Shown here: positions 11,617 to 23,000 of the stretch, piece after piece | Numbering within the stretch: the stretch's first letter is position 1 | How the letters are laid out: each line of letters starts with the position of its first letter | From: Symsagittifera roscoffensis | Taxonomy: Eukaryota > Xenacoelomorpha > Acoela > Convolutidae | DNA: 64,000 nucleotides | Assembly (NCBI RefSeq): GCF_963678635.1 | Contig: NC_087070.1 | Location: forward strand, 47,223,467 to 47,287,466 | Reading direction: 5' to 3' | Program-made: the position numbers and the translations under genes | The notes under the pieces: generated by a model | Seen by the model: only the letters and a program-made list of their open reading frames with translations | The model's database searches: none | Told to the model about the DNA's origin: nothing

Positions 11617-11631
11617 TGGCGCTCCTGGGTG
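11617..11631 (+). promoter_or_regulatory. Candidate primer-binding site of the giant element
   Basis: TGGCGCTCCTGGGTG begins 12 bases after the 5' LTR. TGG at the start is what complements a tRNA 3' CCA end, but the gap is larger than usual and the tRNA was not identified. Confidence 0.35.
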
Positions 11632-12164
11632 TTATTTTTTCATAACATCATGACCGGCGGAACCGTTAACGAGCACTCCGCGCCGAGCGGATGCTCACAT
11701 TAACGCCCTTAATAGGCCTAAACTGCCGGGGCGGAAGGGTAGTTCGGAACGCGGAAGCCTTCCGGATTACCGTGAATAGTTTTTTAACCTAGTTAAGACC
11801 GAAAATTCACGAACCAGGAAGGGTGGGGGGAATCATGAACCCCTCATCCCCTGAGTGGTTTGTGACCAAAAACACTTAAAGATATAAGCAAAACCAAACA
11901 AAAAGTAGTATAGTACCCAAGAAAAACAAAAAACATAAAAAAATAACCGAAAAAACCAAAAACAGTAAAAAAGTAAAAAATCAGTAGAAATCATCCCTCC
12001 AGACAAGATGTGATTCAACCCCCCCGTTTGTTGTTGATAGATATATTGTTATTACAGGCATTTATATCAGTCAGGATCGTTACGATCAGTTTTGTAGCCC
12101 GTTTGTGAGGCTTGTACTGTAGGGTTATTTGAGCATTTAAGCACGTTAATGATAAATTGCGCTC

Positions 12165-13796
12165 AATCCGGAAGGGTCAGCTGATTTGCGCTCAATTCGG
12201 AAGGGTCCTGGGTGAAGACCGATCCGGCAAGCAGTACAAGGAGCAACAAGAAGGGGCTCAACGACAACAACAATCGACTGTTGGGTATCGTTAACAAGTT
12301 TTGTATCCCTTTTGGCACAAAAAGTAAGATAGTAATCTGTGGGGGGCTCGACAGTGCTGCACTGTAGTGACCCTTCACCGAACTGCGAATATCCGATTTA
12401 AGCACCTTAATTCGGATAATAAACAAACCCGGAGGGGTATAGTATTACTAATATTATTACTTATATAGCCTATATTAATAGTCTTATATCGTTTTTCAGT
12501 GAAAAACAACGAAAACAGACCGGTTTTTAGGGTCAAAATAGCGATATTTTGATCCCCCCACAAGTCGCGATTTTTGAGATATCGATATTTTTTGAAACGG
12601 AAAAAAGCGCTAAGTTAGTGTGTTACATCGTAACTGCACTACTGTAATAAGTAGAACCGGTTAACTTTAGTTCGGAAGTGGTTGGAACTAGTTTGGTACC
12701 AAAAACCAAATTTTCCCAATTTTTGATAGTAAGAAACACTATAAAATCAGAAAATTTTTTGAAATCTTTGAGTTAGGACAGTAAAATTAGTTGTTCGGAC
12801 AACGTCCACTAGTGAATCTACGAGTTTTAAAACCCGCTACCCGAAAGCCTTCCGGGTTGCAGAGAAATCGAATATAACGTGTTTGATTTGGTGGATTCAT
12901 CAATCCGGAGGGGTCCAGGTAGCATAGTTTTTCGCAAATTTTTTTTACAAAAGCGTTTTAGATCGAGTCTTTTGCATTGAACTAGAAGAGTATAGGCCTT
13001 GTGAGCTCAGATCAATAATTTTTAGGTCGAAAGGACCAGATTGGCGGAAAAAGTTAGGCGGAACCTATAAGAGAGAAAATTTTTGAATTTAGAAAAAAGA
13101 CGTTTTGGTTAATAACTTTGGAACTACAGAGCATATCGAGTCAATCTTGGTACCATTAGATCAGAAATTAGCTGAACTTACTAGTAGGAAGGAGAATTAC
13201 TCGAAAAAGCGAGCGAGAAAATTTTTTGAGATTGTTTTTAGCAAATTACACAAATCCGGAGGGGTACACCCTTCACTTTTTATAAATTTTTCTGAAAAAC
13301 CCTTATACCCCTACCAAAAGTTGATAGCGATTGAACTAAGTAACTTAGGACATTTCTAGGCAAAAAGGGAGGGCTGAAGGCACAAGACAACCATAATAGA
13401 GTCGAAATTAGGCAAGTGATAAGACCCTTCACCGTTAGTGTGAATTGTCAAATAAGTGCCTTAACTTCAATCCGGAGGGGTCTAGGAAAGGACCCTATAC
13501 CATTCCCAGTTAATTCAAACAGCATAAAAGTAACGCAGAACGTATCCGGAGGGGTATAAGCTGAAATTAAGAAAACTACGAAAAGCTACTTTGACAGAGC
13601 TAAGGGCTCCCAATCCGGAGGGGTCGAAATTTTTCAAAGTCAGAGGGGTCCGAATCCGGAGGGGTCTCTTTTCCACAAAACCGGAGGGGTCCGAATCCGG
13701 AGGGGTCTTATAGTTGCTAATTCGGAGGGGTCCAATCCGGAGGGGTCTATATTCTGACAGTCCGGAAGGGTCCTATTTGTGCCAATCCGGAGGGGT
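12165..13796 (+). repeat. Array of AATCCGGAGGGGTC motifs in the leader
   Basis: At least 16 copies with consensus AATCCGGAGGGGTC: 12165, 12194, 12427, 12902, 13253, 13469, 13543, 13612, 13641 (partial), 13653, 13681, 13694, 13719, 13734, 13761, 13784. Nine or more lie within 13612-13796. Spacing is irregular, so it is neither a CRISPR nor a simple satellite. Some copies read GGAAGGGTC and match the LTR copies (11124, 34786). Short G-runs and the self-complementary TCCGGA suggest an RNA structure or protein-binding element, e.g. packaging or translation; that function is inference. Confidence 0.85.
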
Positions 13797-14582
13797 ATTA
13801 TTTTATTAAGGACTTAGGTAAACGAAAGAAAGACTAAAAAGCGAGAGGTATTAGGTTATTAATACACAGGCTAGGTATCAGTGACTGCACTGGTAACTTG
13901 CCTTTCAAAAAGAACCAGACTAATACAAAACAGGTCCGAACTCGGATATTCGCGACACTAAGTCTAAATTAAAAAGAGCGTGACTCATTGGTGTGGATTT
14001 GAAACATAATACGTTTTTGGGAAAAGTGACTGCCCTGAGGATTTTAGTAGGTCTAGCTCGGGCAGTCCGAAGGCAGAATAGGTAACACAGTACTCGGTGG
14101 GTGCAATAGACGCCCACTTGAGAAAATTACTGCCTTCAAAGTTTTGTCTGTTTGGTGCAGCACCAAGCAGGGAAAGCTTTTTCTTTAAAAGACAGGTTCG
14201 ACTATTGTACTGCGACCGACTAAGAGTACAAGACACATACATTTTTTTTATATATACATTCGTAATGTGTCAATATATATTTTTTTGTTTTTTTTTTATT
14301 TTAAATCAACCTAAACTGTGCTTGATTGGGTAGTGAGTACACTATCTTTTAAAATTGACTGATAACATCATATTGTGCTAGTTTCCAGATCTTTGGACCG
14401 ATAATCGGTCAGTGTGAATAAATTTTATACAAACTGTACTCTGACAACATACAGGGATTCGTGGTCACTATTTAGTAGAATCTGGTGAAATTTATTGTGT
14501 TGTGTCATTATTATTGTTAATAAAACTATAAGGTCTCTAGCAATTGAGTCAAGAGTGGGCATAGGAAAGTGACAAACAAAGA

Positions 14583-17159
14583 ATGAGTTTAGACAAGTCA
14601 AGGATATCAAAACGAGGTAATAGCTCTAGGAAATTCATACCTGAAAAGCAAAGAAAAACGATGACCGATCCTTTTGTGGATTGGATCAAGCGATCCCGGT
14701 CTGACAAAAGGGGGACGGTTTCAGGCAGAATGGTTGAAACGAGAAGTCAAAAGACCTCAGAAGAGCGAAGAGAACTGTTAGAAGTGGAGGTCAATACGGA
14801 CCATACCATGAATGACAACCAGGAAGTAAATGAACTGGAAGGGAGAGGCAGAAGGCTGGCGAGTGAATCTACCCCGGTAGAACAAGGCCATGATTTTGCC
14901 ACTTCCATCGGGACATTGGATCGAGAGGAGATGTCGGAACTGTCCGACATCTCAACTGAAGTAACGGCAACTAGAGGATCTCCGACAGACAACACTATGA
15001 TGGCAGGCGGAACGGGGAAACAAACAACGTCATCATCATTCTCAGAAAGAATGAAGAACACCTTCGGAAACATCTTTCCATTCAGCATGGGAGGAGGAGC
15101 AGGAAATGACGGTGAATCCCAGGAGGAAGAGGATGAAGAGGAGCAAGGGGACTTTGGATCTCAGGTCAGCCTCAACAGTTCGATCCAGGAGAACGAGGCA
15201 TACGTCGGAAGAGAGACTGGAACCATGGACAAATTTGGTGTAGTGACAACGATAAGCAAAGAGGCAAACACACCAGGCCAGTCAACAGACTTCGCGATTA
15301 GGACAAGTTCAGAGCCACAAACTGGAGAGAGTAGAACCAGAGGGCTAGGCAACGCGTTAGCGGATCCTGAAATAGATAATGAAAAGACGTCAAGACAGAG
15401 AGTCAAGGCCCGGATCTCGACCAGCACGAAGCTACCTGGGACCGACAGAGTTACACCACCACTAGTGACGCCACTCATGGATAACGGGGCAGCACTAGAG
15501 GAAGCCTTAAACAACATAGTGGGCAGTTTAGGAGAACAAAATGAACAGATGTCGATAAGGATGAGTGAACTGGAAAGAGCAGTTCACATTGAAAGAGAAA
15601 GTCTGCGGGAAGAAATAAACCGCAACAGACAAGAAGTTGGCAGAAGCGAAAAACGCTTGAAAGAAAGAACGGACGAACATATGACGAGGAACTTGTCGCG
15701 AATGACAAGAGAGGCGGAACAGAGGGAGTTACGCTTAAGAGCCGACATGGAGAAGTTAAGAATTCAGCAAGAGCAGTCTCTTGGGTCTCTTGACACAAAG
15801 ATAGACGCGATGATGGAGAGGCGAACGCAGGCTATCATGGATAGGTTGGACGGGCTACTAAGCAGCAAGAGTGGACCAAAAGAAGGAGAGCCGAACTCGG
15901 GAGGTCCAAGCAGGGAACCGAGGGTGAACTTCAATGAACATCAAAGGAGGAAGACGTATGGATCCACTAGAGGCAGGGGCAGTTCATCAGGCTATGCCAC
16001 AAGGGGTAATACAGCATGGGGCCCGAACAGTAGAGCAAGTTCAACGGGGAACAGACAAACCTCGAACGAACGACCAACGCAAAGCACACATGCGACTGGG
16101 AGAAGCGATTCCGGCAACAGGGGGCATGCAAGCCCGAAGAGGAGTCATGCAGGTCAAGCAGGAAACGCTCATGGTGATTCGGATTGCAGGGATGCACCGA
16201 ACACAGAGCCTTCGACAAGGTGTGAGGACACTCAAGTGGGACACTCAAGGGATGCTACGGCAATGGCCACAGCATTTGAACCCCTGAACAGGTCTTTGGA
16301 GACATTTCTGACGAGGTTATCTAGAACCAATGAACGCAGTGAGAAGTCCAGAAGAGTCTTTAAGAAGCCAAGATGCTACAAAGACGAATCTGATGGCTGT
16401 ATTGATACCTGGATAGAGGTAATGAAGCTGCATTTCGAGGAAGAGGACTTGTCGGAGAGACAGGAATGCAGCGCGCTCACCAGCAACTTAGAAGGGACAG
16501 CCCTGAACTGTGTCATGGCCAAGAAACAGTATCAACGTGACACTGCTGAGAAAATCTTCGAAATCTTGTTAAACCGTTTCGGATCAGGGGTGCAGGGGCA
16601 CCAGGCGATGATGCGCTTCGAGAAACGGAGGCAACGAGAAGATGAAACAATAGACAAGTTTCTCGATGATTTGGAAATGCTGAGAAGACACAGCCAACCG
16701 GATGAGTCAAACCGAAGGATGAACCTGGCCGTAGCCTCAAAATTCATCGATGGTGTGAAAAATGATGAACTTCGTACGATGCTAGCAACGCATTACACAC
16801 CACTATCAACTAATGCGCCAACACCGGAGGAGTTGAGGCTCAAATCAAAAGAGTATCTTTTGTTGAAACCTCCTTCGAGATCTGGATATTACAAGAACAA
16901 TTATGGCAATTTTAACAACGGACCAGCAAACCAAGGGAACAATTGGTACAGACCGAGGGATGATATGGACAAGAGACGTTCTTGTGCTAATTGCAGTTCA
17001 ACAGACCATCATGTGTCAGCATGCCCAGCTTACAAACAAGGCATGAGGGCAATAGGCTTTAGCCTCGAGGACGAAGATGCGTCAGAGTTGGATCATGAGG
17101 ATTTCATGAGAGGAGTAATTGCGAAATTCGGCCCGAGGTGTTTCTTTTGTAACTTGTAA
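14583..17159 (+). CDS. gag: Gag polyprotein of the giant element
   Basis: 858 codons from ATG 14583. Residues 1-300 are charged and low-complexity with an acidic run (EEEDEEEQGDF); ~305-427 form a long coiled coil (SIRMSELERAVHIERESLRE onward); ~430-590 are Arg/Gly/Ser-rich, likely nucleic-acid binding. The capsid-like retrotransposon gag domain is ~593-745 (CIDTWIEVMKLHFEEEDLSE, IFEILLNRFGSG, ETIDKFLDDLEMLRR). A CX2CX4HX4C zinc knuckle (CANCSSTDHHVSAC) is at ~801-814. A second knuckle starts CFFCNL and is cut by TAA at 17157-17159; the next codons, GHFKSDC, complete it in the same frame. The long N-terminal extension makes this gag about twice the usual gypsy length. Confidence 0.93.
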   Translation: MSLDKSRISKRGNSSRKFIPEKQRKTMTDPFVDWIKRSRSDKRGTVSGRMVETRSQKTSEERRELLEVEVNTDHTMNDNQEVNELEGRGRRLASESTPVEQGHDFATSIGTLDREEMSELSDISTEVTATRGSPTDNTMMAGGTGKQTTSSSFSERMKNTFGNIFPFSMGGGAGNDGESQEEEDEEEQGDFGSQVSLNSSIQENEAYVGRETGTMDKFGVVTTISKEANTPGQSTDFAIRTSSEPQTGESRTRGLGNALADPEIDNEKTSRQRVKARISTSTKLPGTDRVTPPLVTPLMDNGAALEEALNNIVGSLGEQNEQMSIRMSELERAVHIERESLREEINRNRQEVGRSEKRLKERTDEHMTRNLSRMTREAEQRELRLRADMEKLRIQQEQSLGSLDTKIDAMMERRTQAIMDRLDGLLSSKSGPKEGEPNSGGPSREPRVNFNEHQRRKTYGSTRGRGSSSGYATRGNTAWGPNSRASSTGNRQTSNERPTQSTHATGRSDSGNRGHASPKRSHAGQAGNAHGDSDCRDAPNTEPSTRCEDTQVGHSRDATAMATAFEPLNRSLETFLTRLSRTNERSEKSRRVFKKPRCYKDESDGCIDTWIEVMKLHFEEEDLSERQECSALTSNLEGTALNCVMAKKQYQRDTAEKIFEILLNRFGSGVQGHQAMMRFEKRRQREDETIDKFLDDLEMLRRHSQPDESNRRMNLAVASKFIDGVKNDELRTMLATHYTPLSTNAPTPEELRLKSKEYLLLKPPSRSGYYKNNYGNFNNGPANQGNNWYRPRDDMDKRRSCANCSSTDHHVSACPAYKQGMRAIGFSLEDEDASELDHEDFMRGVIAKFGPRCFFCNL

Positions 17160-20057
17160 GGTCATTTTAAATCAGATTGTCCGCAATTCTGGGATGCAGT
17201 GGCAGACCTCAAGCATCCAAGACATGAAGAAGCTTTGTCAGGAGTGAAAGCCAGCAAGGCTCGACTTTTGAGTGAAGCGGAGGCACGCAGAAAGGATAAA
17301 CCTCAAGAGCTGGTGGCAAAGAAGATGCAAGCGGTAACAGAAGAAGCACGTGAACCGGAACCAGCAACTGCGGCCGATGACTTCAAAATCGATTATAGGG
17401 CAGCTGCGAGGGATGCTATAAATAGAGTACAGCAGGAACTAGTGACGAAAGAGATTGAGCAAAAGGTGAAACTCGAGCTGGAGAATGAAAAATTACAGGA
17501 GCAACTGAACGCCTTTGAAGCAACGGAAGTTGAAGAGGCAAAAGCACCAAGCAGCTTGAGCATGAAACTTAATGTTATCTCTGGTCAGAGGTTCGGTATG
17601 GCACAGCAAGGAAGTAAAATACAATCGATAATCTCGGTGGCAGGGCATCAGGTAATCAGAAATCTGAGTGAACCATCTGAGTTCACTTTGATGCATTTGG
17701 ACACATATGCAGACTATCTGAGGCAGATGGAGCCACGCACCGAGTCGAGGGCTGTGAGGGCACTACTAACCACGGGTGGCCCTCGCATGAAGAAACTTCA
17801 TGGACGCTACCTAGAAGTCTATGGGCCGTATCAAGTGATGCTGAACGTGGATGGGATCAGCATCTACACCAGGACTTATGTAACAACAGATGATGACCAA
17901 ATAGGGCAGATCTATTTGGGAGAAGAGGAACTCAAGGTCCGCAGGATAGGCCACGACGCCATGATTGAACAAGACGCAGTACACATTGGATATGAAGCAG
18001 ATGTGACAGCACATCTGCTCGACACCAACGGAACAAAAATCGGAGTCACAGGGCTTCTGGACACAGGAGCGGTAGTGAGTGTGATGCCGATAAAAACTTG
18101 GGAAAGAATGGGCTTCACACGGGAAGATCTGATTCCTACGAACCTCCGACTGGCCGCCGCAAATCGAGGAGCCATCTACGTAGCCGGAAGAACACCAATA
18201 ACGGTCCTTCACATGGGAGGACGAGACCTTTGGATGAGCTTCCTGGTGGTAGAGAATCTGGACGACGCCGACCAATTCATCTTGGGCAGAGATTTTGTCA
18301 GGAATTTTGACGTGATGATTGACTTGAACAACGGTCTAATACGGATTAGAAACCCGGACCGAAAGTATGTTAAGAGACCAGTTAATAGGATAATAAAAGA
18401 TGAAAATAAGGTACCAGTTTTTTTGGATAGAAAAGTAAAGTTACAACCAGGACAAGCTGTAGTAGCAATTTTTAGAATGAGAAATTTAAATTCGTTAAGT
18501 GATAGCAAACAGGTTTGCTTAGTACCGAATCCAAATAGTCAGAGTTCGGTGATTTTAGGCCGGAGCTTCTCGGTAACGCGAAACGGACTGTGTGTCAGTG
18601 TGTTGTTGAACACACTGGACACCACGGTTTCAATCCAGCGTGGAAAGAAGCTTGGCTACGCTTTGCCGATGAGGACCGACTATGAGGAGACACAAAACTT
18701 GAAGAAATATAGTGTGAAAGACTGTCCTTATCATGCAAATAAAGATAAAATTTTAAAGAGAATTAATGAATTAAAATCTATTCATAAATTGTTTTCAATG
18801 AAATCCGAAACGGACGACGGCTTATCAAGCTGCTCGAATTTTCCAGAACGCCCCTCGTCATGTGAACTAGATTCTGACAAACCGGTTTTGCCAGAAATAG
18901 AACATTTGAAAGGAAAAATAGGTGAGGGAGATTTCGAAAAATTGCGGGACCTCCTAGATCGGAACGCCGAAGTATTTTCAAAACATAAGGCGGACATCGG
19001 TTGCTGTAATTTCGTCGAACACGAAATCGAACTAGAAGAGGGCGCCGTTCCCCATAGGGAAGGCGCAAGGCGAATGACGCCACATAAATCGGAAGCGTGC
19101 CGAGCGGAAATAGAAATGCTGCTTGAATACGACATGATAGAACCCTCGAAATTGCCGTGGGCTTGCGGGGTAGTCATGGCGAAAAAGAAAGGGGGGCAGC
19201 TTAGATTTTGTTGCGACTTTCGTTACTTGAACGCGGTAACGATTAAAGATGCGTACCCGATACCGCGAATAGACGAGAGCCTATCTAAACTTGGTGATGC
19301 AAAGTTCTTCACCACATTGGACTTGGGTTCTGCCTTCTGGCAGGTTCCTCTGCGAAAGAAGGACAGAGAGAAAACCGGATTCGCGTGCGAATTGGGGTTG
19401 TACCACTGGAAGAGGATGCCCTTCGGCTTGTGCAATGCAACAGCAACTTTTCAAAGGCTGATGGCTCAGGCTTTGACAGGAGTGACCAAAAAGTACGGGA
19501 ATCTCTTGATGTGCTACGTGGATGACGTAGTCATAGCGACACCGACCCTGGAGGATCACATTGATCGGCTCGATGAGGTCTTCGGATGTATGAAAAGAGC
19601 AGGCTTGAAATGCAAACCATCGAAATGTGAAATCCTTAGGGATTCGATCAAGTACCTGGGAAGAATGGTGGACAGGCATGGTGTGAGGCCAGATCCGGAA
19701 GCAGTAGAGGCTGTGCTGACATGGAAGGCTCCGAGGACGGACACACAGCTAATGAGCTTCCTAGGGTTTGCCAATTACTACCGAGAATTCATAAAAGGAT
19801 ACGCGGACAAGGTGTACCCGATGCAGAAGCTGATGCGCAACAAAGGGAAAAAGTTCGAATGGAACGATGAGGCACAGGTTGCCTTCGAGAACATAAAACG
19901 GGAACTGTGCGAAGCGCCAGTGCTGGGCATGCCTACAGAAAAGGGAATGTATGTTCTCGACACAGACGCATCGGTGGTGGCCATCTCAGGAATATTGCAT
20001 CAAGAGCAAGAATGGAACGGAAGAACAGTTCTCCGTCCCATTGCATCAAAGTCTTGA
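17160..20057 (+). CDS. pol: Pol part 1: second zinc-knuckle half, protease, RT, start of RNase H
   Basis: Same frame as gag, directly after the TAA at 17157: GHFKSDCPQFW completes the knuckle. Then a charged coiled segment, an aspartic protease with LLDTGAVVSVMP (near 18060) and an ILGRDFV flap-end motif, and a full reverse transcriptase: QLRFCCDFRYLNAVT, LDLGSAFWQVPL, PFGLCNATATFQRLM, active site CYVDDVVIA (Y at 19515) and FLGFANYYREFIKGYA. RNase H starts with LDTDASVVAIS. The frame stops at 20055-20057 just after RPIASKS; the protein clearly continues in the next frame (from 20048). No ATG starts it, so expression needs readthrough of the TAA or that codon is a mutation. Confidence 0.93.
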   Translation, partial: GHFKSDCPQFWDAVADLKHPRHEEALSGVKASKARLLSEAEARRKDKPQELVAKKMQAVTEEAREPEPATAADDFKIDYRAAARDAINRVQQELVTKEIEQKVKLELENEKLQEQLNAFEATEVEEAKAPSSLSMKLNVISGQRFGMAQQGSKIQSIISVAGHQVIRNLSEPSEFTLMHLDTYADYLRQMEPRTESRAVRALLTTGGPRMKKLHGRYLEVYGPYQVMLNVDGISIYTRTYVTTDDDQIGQIYLGEEELKVRRIGHDAMIEQDAVHIGYEADVTAHLLDTNGTKIGVTGLLDTGAVVSVMPIKTWERMGFTREDLIPTNLRLAAANRGAIYVAGRTPITVLHMGGRDLWMSFLVVENLDDADQFILGRDFVRNFDVMIDLNNGLIRIRNPDRKYVKRPVNRIIKDENKVPVFLDRKVKLQPGQAVVAIFRMRNLNSLSDSKQVCLVPNPNSQSSVILGRSFSVTRNGLCVSVLLNTLDTTVSIQRGKKLGYALPMRTDYEETQNLKKYSVKDCPYHANKDKILKRINELKSIHKLFSMKSETDDGLSSCSNFPERPSSCELDSDKPVLPEIEHLKGKIGEGDFEKLRDLLDRNAEVFSKHKADIGCCNFVEHEIELEEGAVPHREGARRMTPHKSEACRAEIEMLLEYDMIEPSKLPWACGVVMAKKKGGQLRFCCDFRYLNAVTIKDAYPIPRIDESLSKLGDAKFFTTLDLGSAFWQVPLRKKDREKTGFACELGLYHWKRMPFGLCNATATFQRLMAQALTGVTKKYGNLLMCYVDDVVIATPTLEDHIDRLDEVFGCMKRAGLKCKPSKCEILRDSIKYLGRMVDRHGVRPDPEAVEAVLTWKAPRTDTQLMSFLGFANYYREFIKGYADKVYPMQKLMRNKGKKFEWNDEAQVAFENIKRELCEAPVLGMPTEKGMYVLDTDASVVAISGILHQEQEWNGRTVLRPIASKS

Positions 20058-23000
20058 GTGACACAGAGATAAAATATGGCGCACCAAAAGCAGAAATGTT
20101 TGCAGTAGTCACCTTCGTGGAGAAGTACCGTGCATACTTGGGGAGCGCTCCCTTCAAGTTACGCGTGGACAACAGAGCGTTATCCTGGTTGAAGACCTAC
20201 TCGATGGATCAGAGTTATATTGGTAGATGGATAGTAAGACTGGATGGCTACCATATGATAATCGAACATAGGATGCGTGATAAACACCAGAATGCTGACA
20301 GCCTCAGTAAGAAAACTGAGTTCTATGAAAGATTGGAGCAGAAGCAGGCCAATCAGGCGGAAGTAAAGGAGGGATTCTCGTTTCTGAACAAAGAAACTTA
20401 TGAAGAGCTTCCCTCAACGAGATGGTTGGATAAATCAGGACATCCAATTCCAGGGCACCCTGAGTTACCTGTAGAGAAAGCAGCCGAGATAAAGATCCTG
20501 TCCAAGGAGGATCCGGTCCCCTTGGATTTGTTGCTGCGCTCGAACCTGGTCCAGCAAGAACTCTCTCGCATGAATATAAACAGCCTCTCATTATTGGATA
20601 AAACGGTGCAAGTCACACCACAAATAATGCGGATGCTGGGTGGATTGTTAGAAAGAGAAGTGACCAGAGATGACCCCGAGTGGACAGCAGCAGTGGCATC
20701 GCTGACAGTCAGTGAGAAGGTGAAGATCATGCCGTCCAGACGACAGCACGAAGAGAACGAAAGGGATTGTAGGACAATAGTTCAGCAACTAGTATCCTCA
20801 ATACCCCAGGAGATTTTAACAAGTACTTCTTACGGACAGAAAGAACAGGGGAGCAGCAAGCGAAAGAAAACCGTCACCTTTGTAGACCGGGATAAAGAGG
20901 GTGAAGTTGTAGAACAAAATCTGCTGCAAGACTATTCGTCCGGGGAGAAGGATGATGAGAAGAACCAGCGATCACAAGATCAACACCCGGGACAAGGAAA
21001 TTTGTCCGGGGAGTCTGAGATAAACAAGGAAATTCCTGATGAGAAACAGGACCGAGAGAACAAGGTTTTGTCCGGGGAGTTCAGATGGATGCGAAGAAAG
21101 CACAGACATGATCTGGAGGAGCGTGCAGTCTCCAGCACAACCTCTTCGACGGATGATGATTCCCGAAACTCAGGAATGGACACCTATTCAGACAGGAACT
21201 CGAGTTCGGGATCCGAGCTGTCAGAACTGGCGATACACACGCTACTAGTGGAAACTCGGGCGAGAGACCTGGACAGAGAGGTGTACCAGGATCCTGACAG
21301 TGATCGCTACCTAATACCAAGCGAAAGAGTCTTTGACAACGCAGCGGATGACTTAGAAACGATAGCGGTATCGAAACGTTCGATAAGCCTGTTGCCGCAG
21401 AAAGAGGTAGTCAGGACTGATCTTCAGCCGTTTCAGCAAGAAACACAACCGTTGGCGAAGATTTGGTGCGTTAAGATGGAAGAAGACACACATCAGCCCA
21501 ACGAGCTGAACAGTCAGATGAGAGTCATGAAGACGTACTTGAAGGCGAGATACAGACTCTCGGACCTTCTAAGGGCGCAGAGAAATGATCGCATGACAAG
21601 CAACCTAAAAAGGTGGATAGAAAACGGTGCACCTGACAAAGGTGACCTAGAAGAAGATAGCTATAGGATCCTGAGACAATACTTCATGCAGAAGGAGGGG
21701 AGATTATATCTGAACAAGGACGGGATCGTGGCTTGCAGGAGAAGAGAAGAAGACAAGGTCTTATACAAATATAACGCGATAGTGTTGCCGCAACTATATC
21801 AGACAGAACTATTATTCAGGTCGCATGATCAGATGGGCCATCAAGGGATCGACAAAGTGTATCAGAGGATCCTGAAGCGCTTTGAGTGGCCTGGAATGAA
21901 AAAGACATGTGAGAAATGGGTAACAGCGTGCCTGTCATGCCAACAGGTCAAGGATCCAAGGAAATTACGATTTCCTTTACAATCGATTGAGTCGTCTGAA
22001 TTCAACGAGGTGGTGCAGATAGATCACCAAAAGATATGCATGACAGACAGCGGTTATAACCAAGTCTTGGTCATGATAGATCACTTCACGAAGTATGCAG
22101 AGGCCGTGCCCTGCATAACAGCCTCGGCGGAAGAGACATGCGACCACCTGATCAACACGTGGATAGCAAGACATGGTTGTCCAATGACGTTTCAATCGGA
22201 CAATGGAACGGCTTTCGTAGGAGAGCTTACGAAAGAGCTTATGAGACGCTCACAGGTCGCTCAGGCTCACTCCACGACATACCACCCTCAAACGAACGGT
22301 TTAGTGGAAAGACAGAATAGGACGTTAGTGTCGATGCTGAGAGTATATTGTTCCAGGTACATGACCGATTGGGACAGATACCTTCCGCAGGTGATGGGAG
22401 CTTATAATAGCACGCAACACTCCACCACTGGAGTCAGTCCACACATGATGCTAACTGGACACGAAAAGTCTTTACCCTTAACCTTCTTCTACCCAGAATA
22501 TGAGGGAAAGAAAACGTCCCCACAGGTCTACGTGAGGGATGTGATCAGACGCCAACAGGAGTTGAACGACTTGTGTAGACGAAACACTCAGCAAGCACAG
22601 GCAAGGCAGAGGAAAAGATTCGACAAGAAAGCAGCTGGTGCAAAGGCTTACTCGGTGGGAGACTACGTTTGGGTATTTCAGAACGTTATACCACCGAAAG
22701 GGACAAAGAAGCTTCTGAAGAAGTGGAGGGGACCCTTCATGATTACAGAGGTGCACCAAGAGGGACGCTTTTATAGACTGAGTACTGGCCGAGCAGCCCA
22801 CTACGAAAACATCAAGCCACACAATCCATCGACAGAAGACTGGTGTGTACCTGCAGACATGGAAGAAGGGGGTTATCTAATGATGGATCCTGCTTGTGAG
22901 GTCAATGAAAAAGGCACCAGGCAGAAGAACGATGGAAACGAAATCGTAGAGGATGGTACAGATACACCGCTGGACCTGGATCCAAACGAACAGATCGAAG

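Larger units (their letters stand above)
11605..14582 (+). other. ~3-kb untranslated leader of the giant element
   Basis: No convincing gene between the LTR and the gag start. The leader is unusually long, has many upstream AUGs, and contains an array of TCCGGAGGGGTC-type motifs (separate entry) plus complements such as CCTTCCGG (11758, 12848) and CCCTTCACCG (12365, 13424) that could pair with GGTGAAGGGT. Gag translation would need splicing of the leader, an internal entry site or shunting. The last ~120 bp before gag are ordinary AT-rich sequence. Confidence 0.6.

Noticed and set aside
12165-13796. CRISPR-like array in the giant element's leader
   Set aside because: Motif is only ~14 bp, spacing is irregular (15 to several hundred bp), variants are common, and the context is an animal retrotransposon.
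15161-15517. Antisense ORFs within gag, pol, ORF3 and ORF4
   Set aside because: They are shadows of the sense frames: low-complexity Ser/Leu-rich translations with no family signal.
17157-17159. Alternative genetic code (TAA or TGA as sense)
   Set aside because: Host exons use standard code and end or splice normally; stops in the elements fit mutation or readthrough at single sites.
21037-21060. CTGATGA...GAAAC hammerhead-ribozyme core near 21039
   Set aside because: Stem II and flanking stems I/III cannot form; it is in the middle of the pol spacer and explained by coding sequence.
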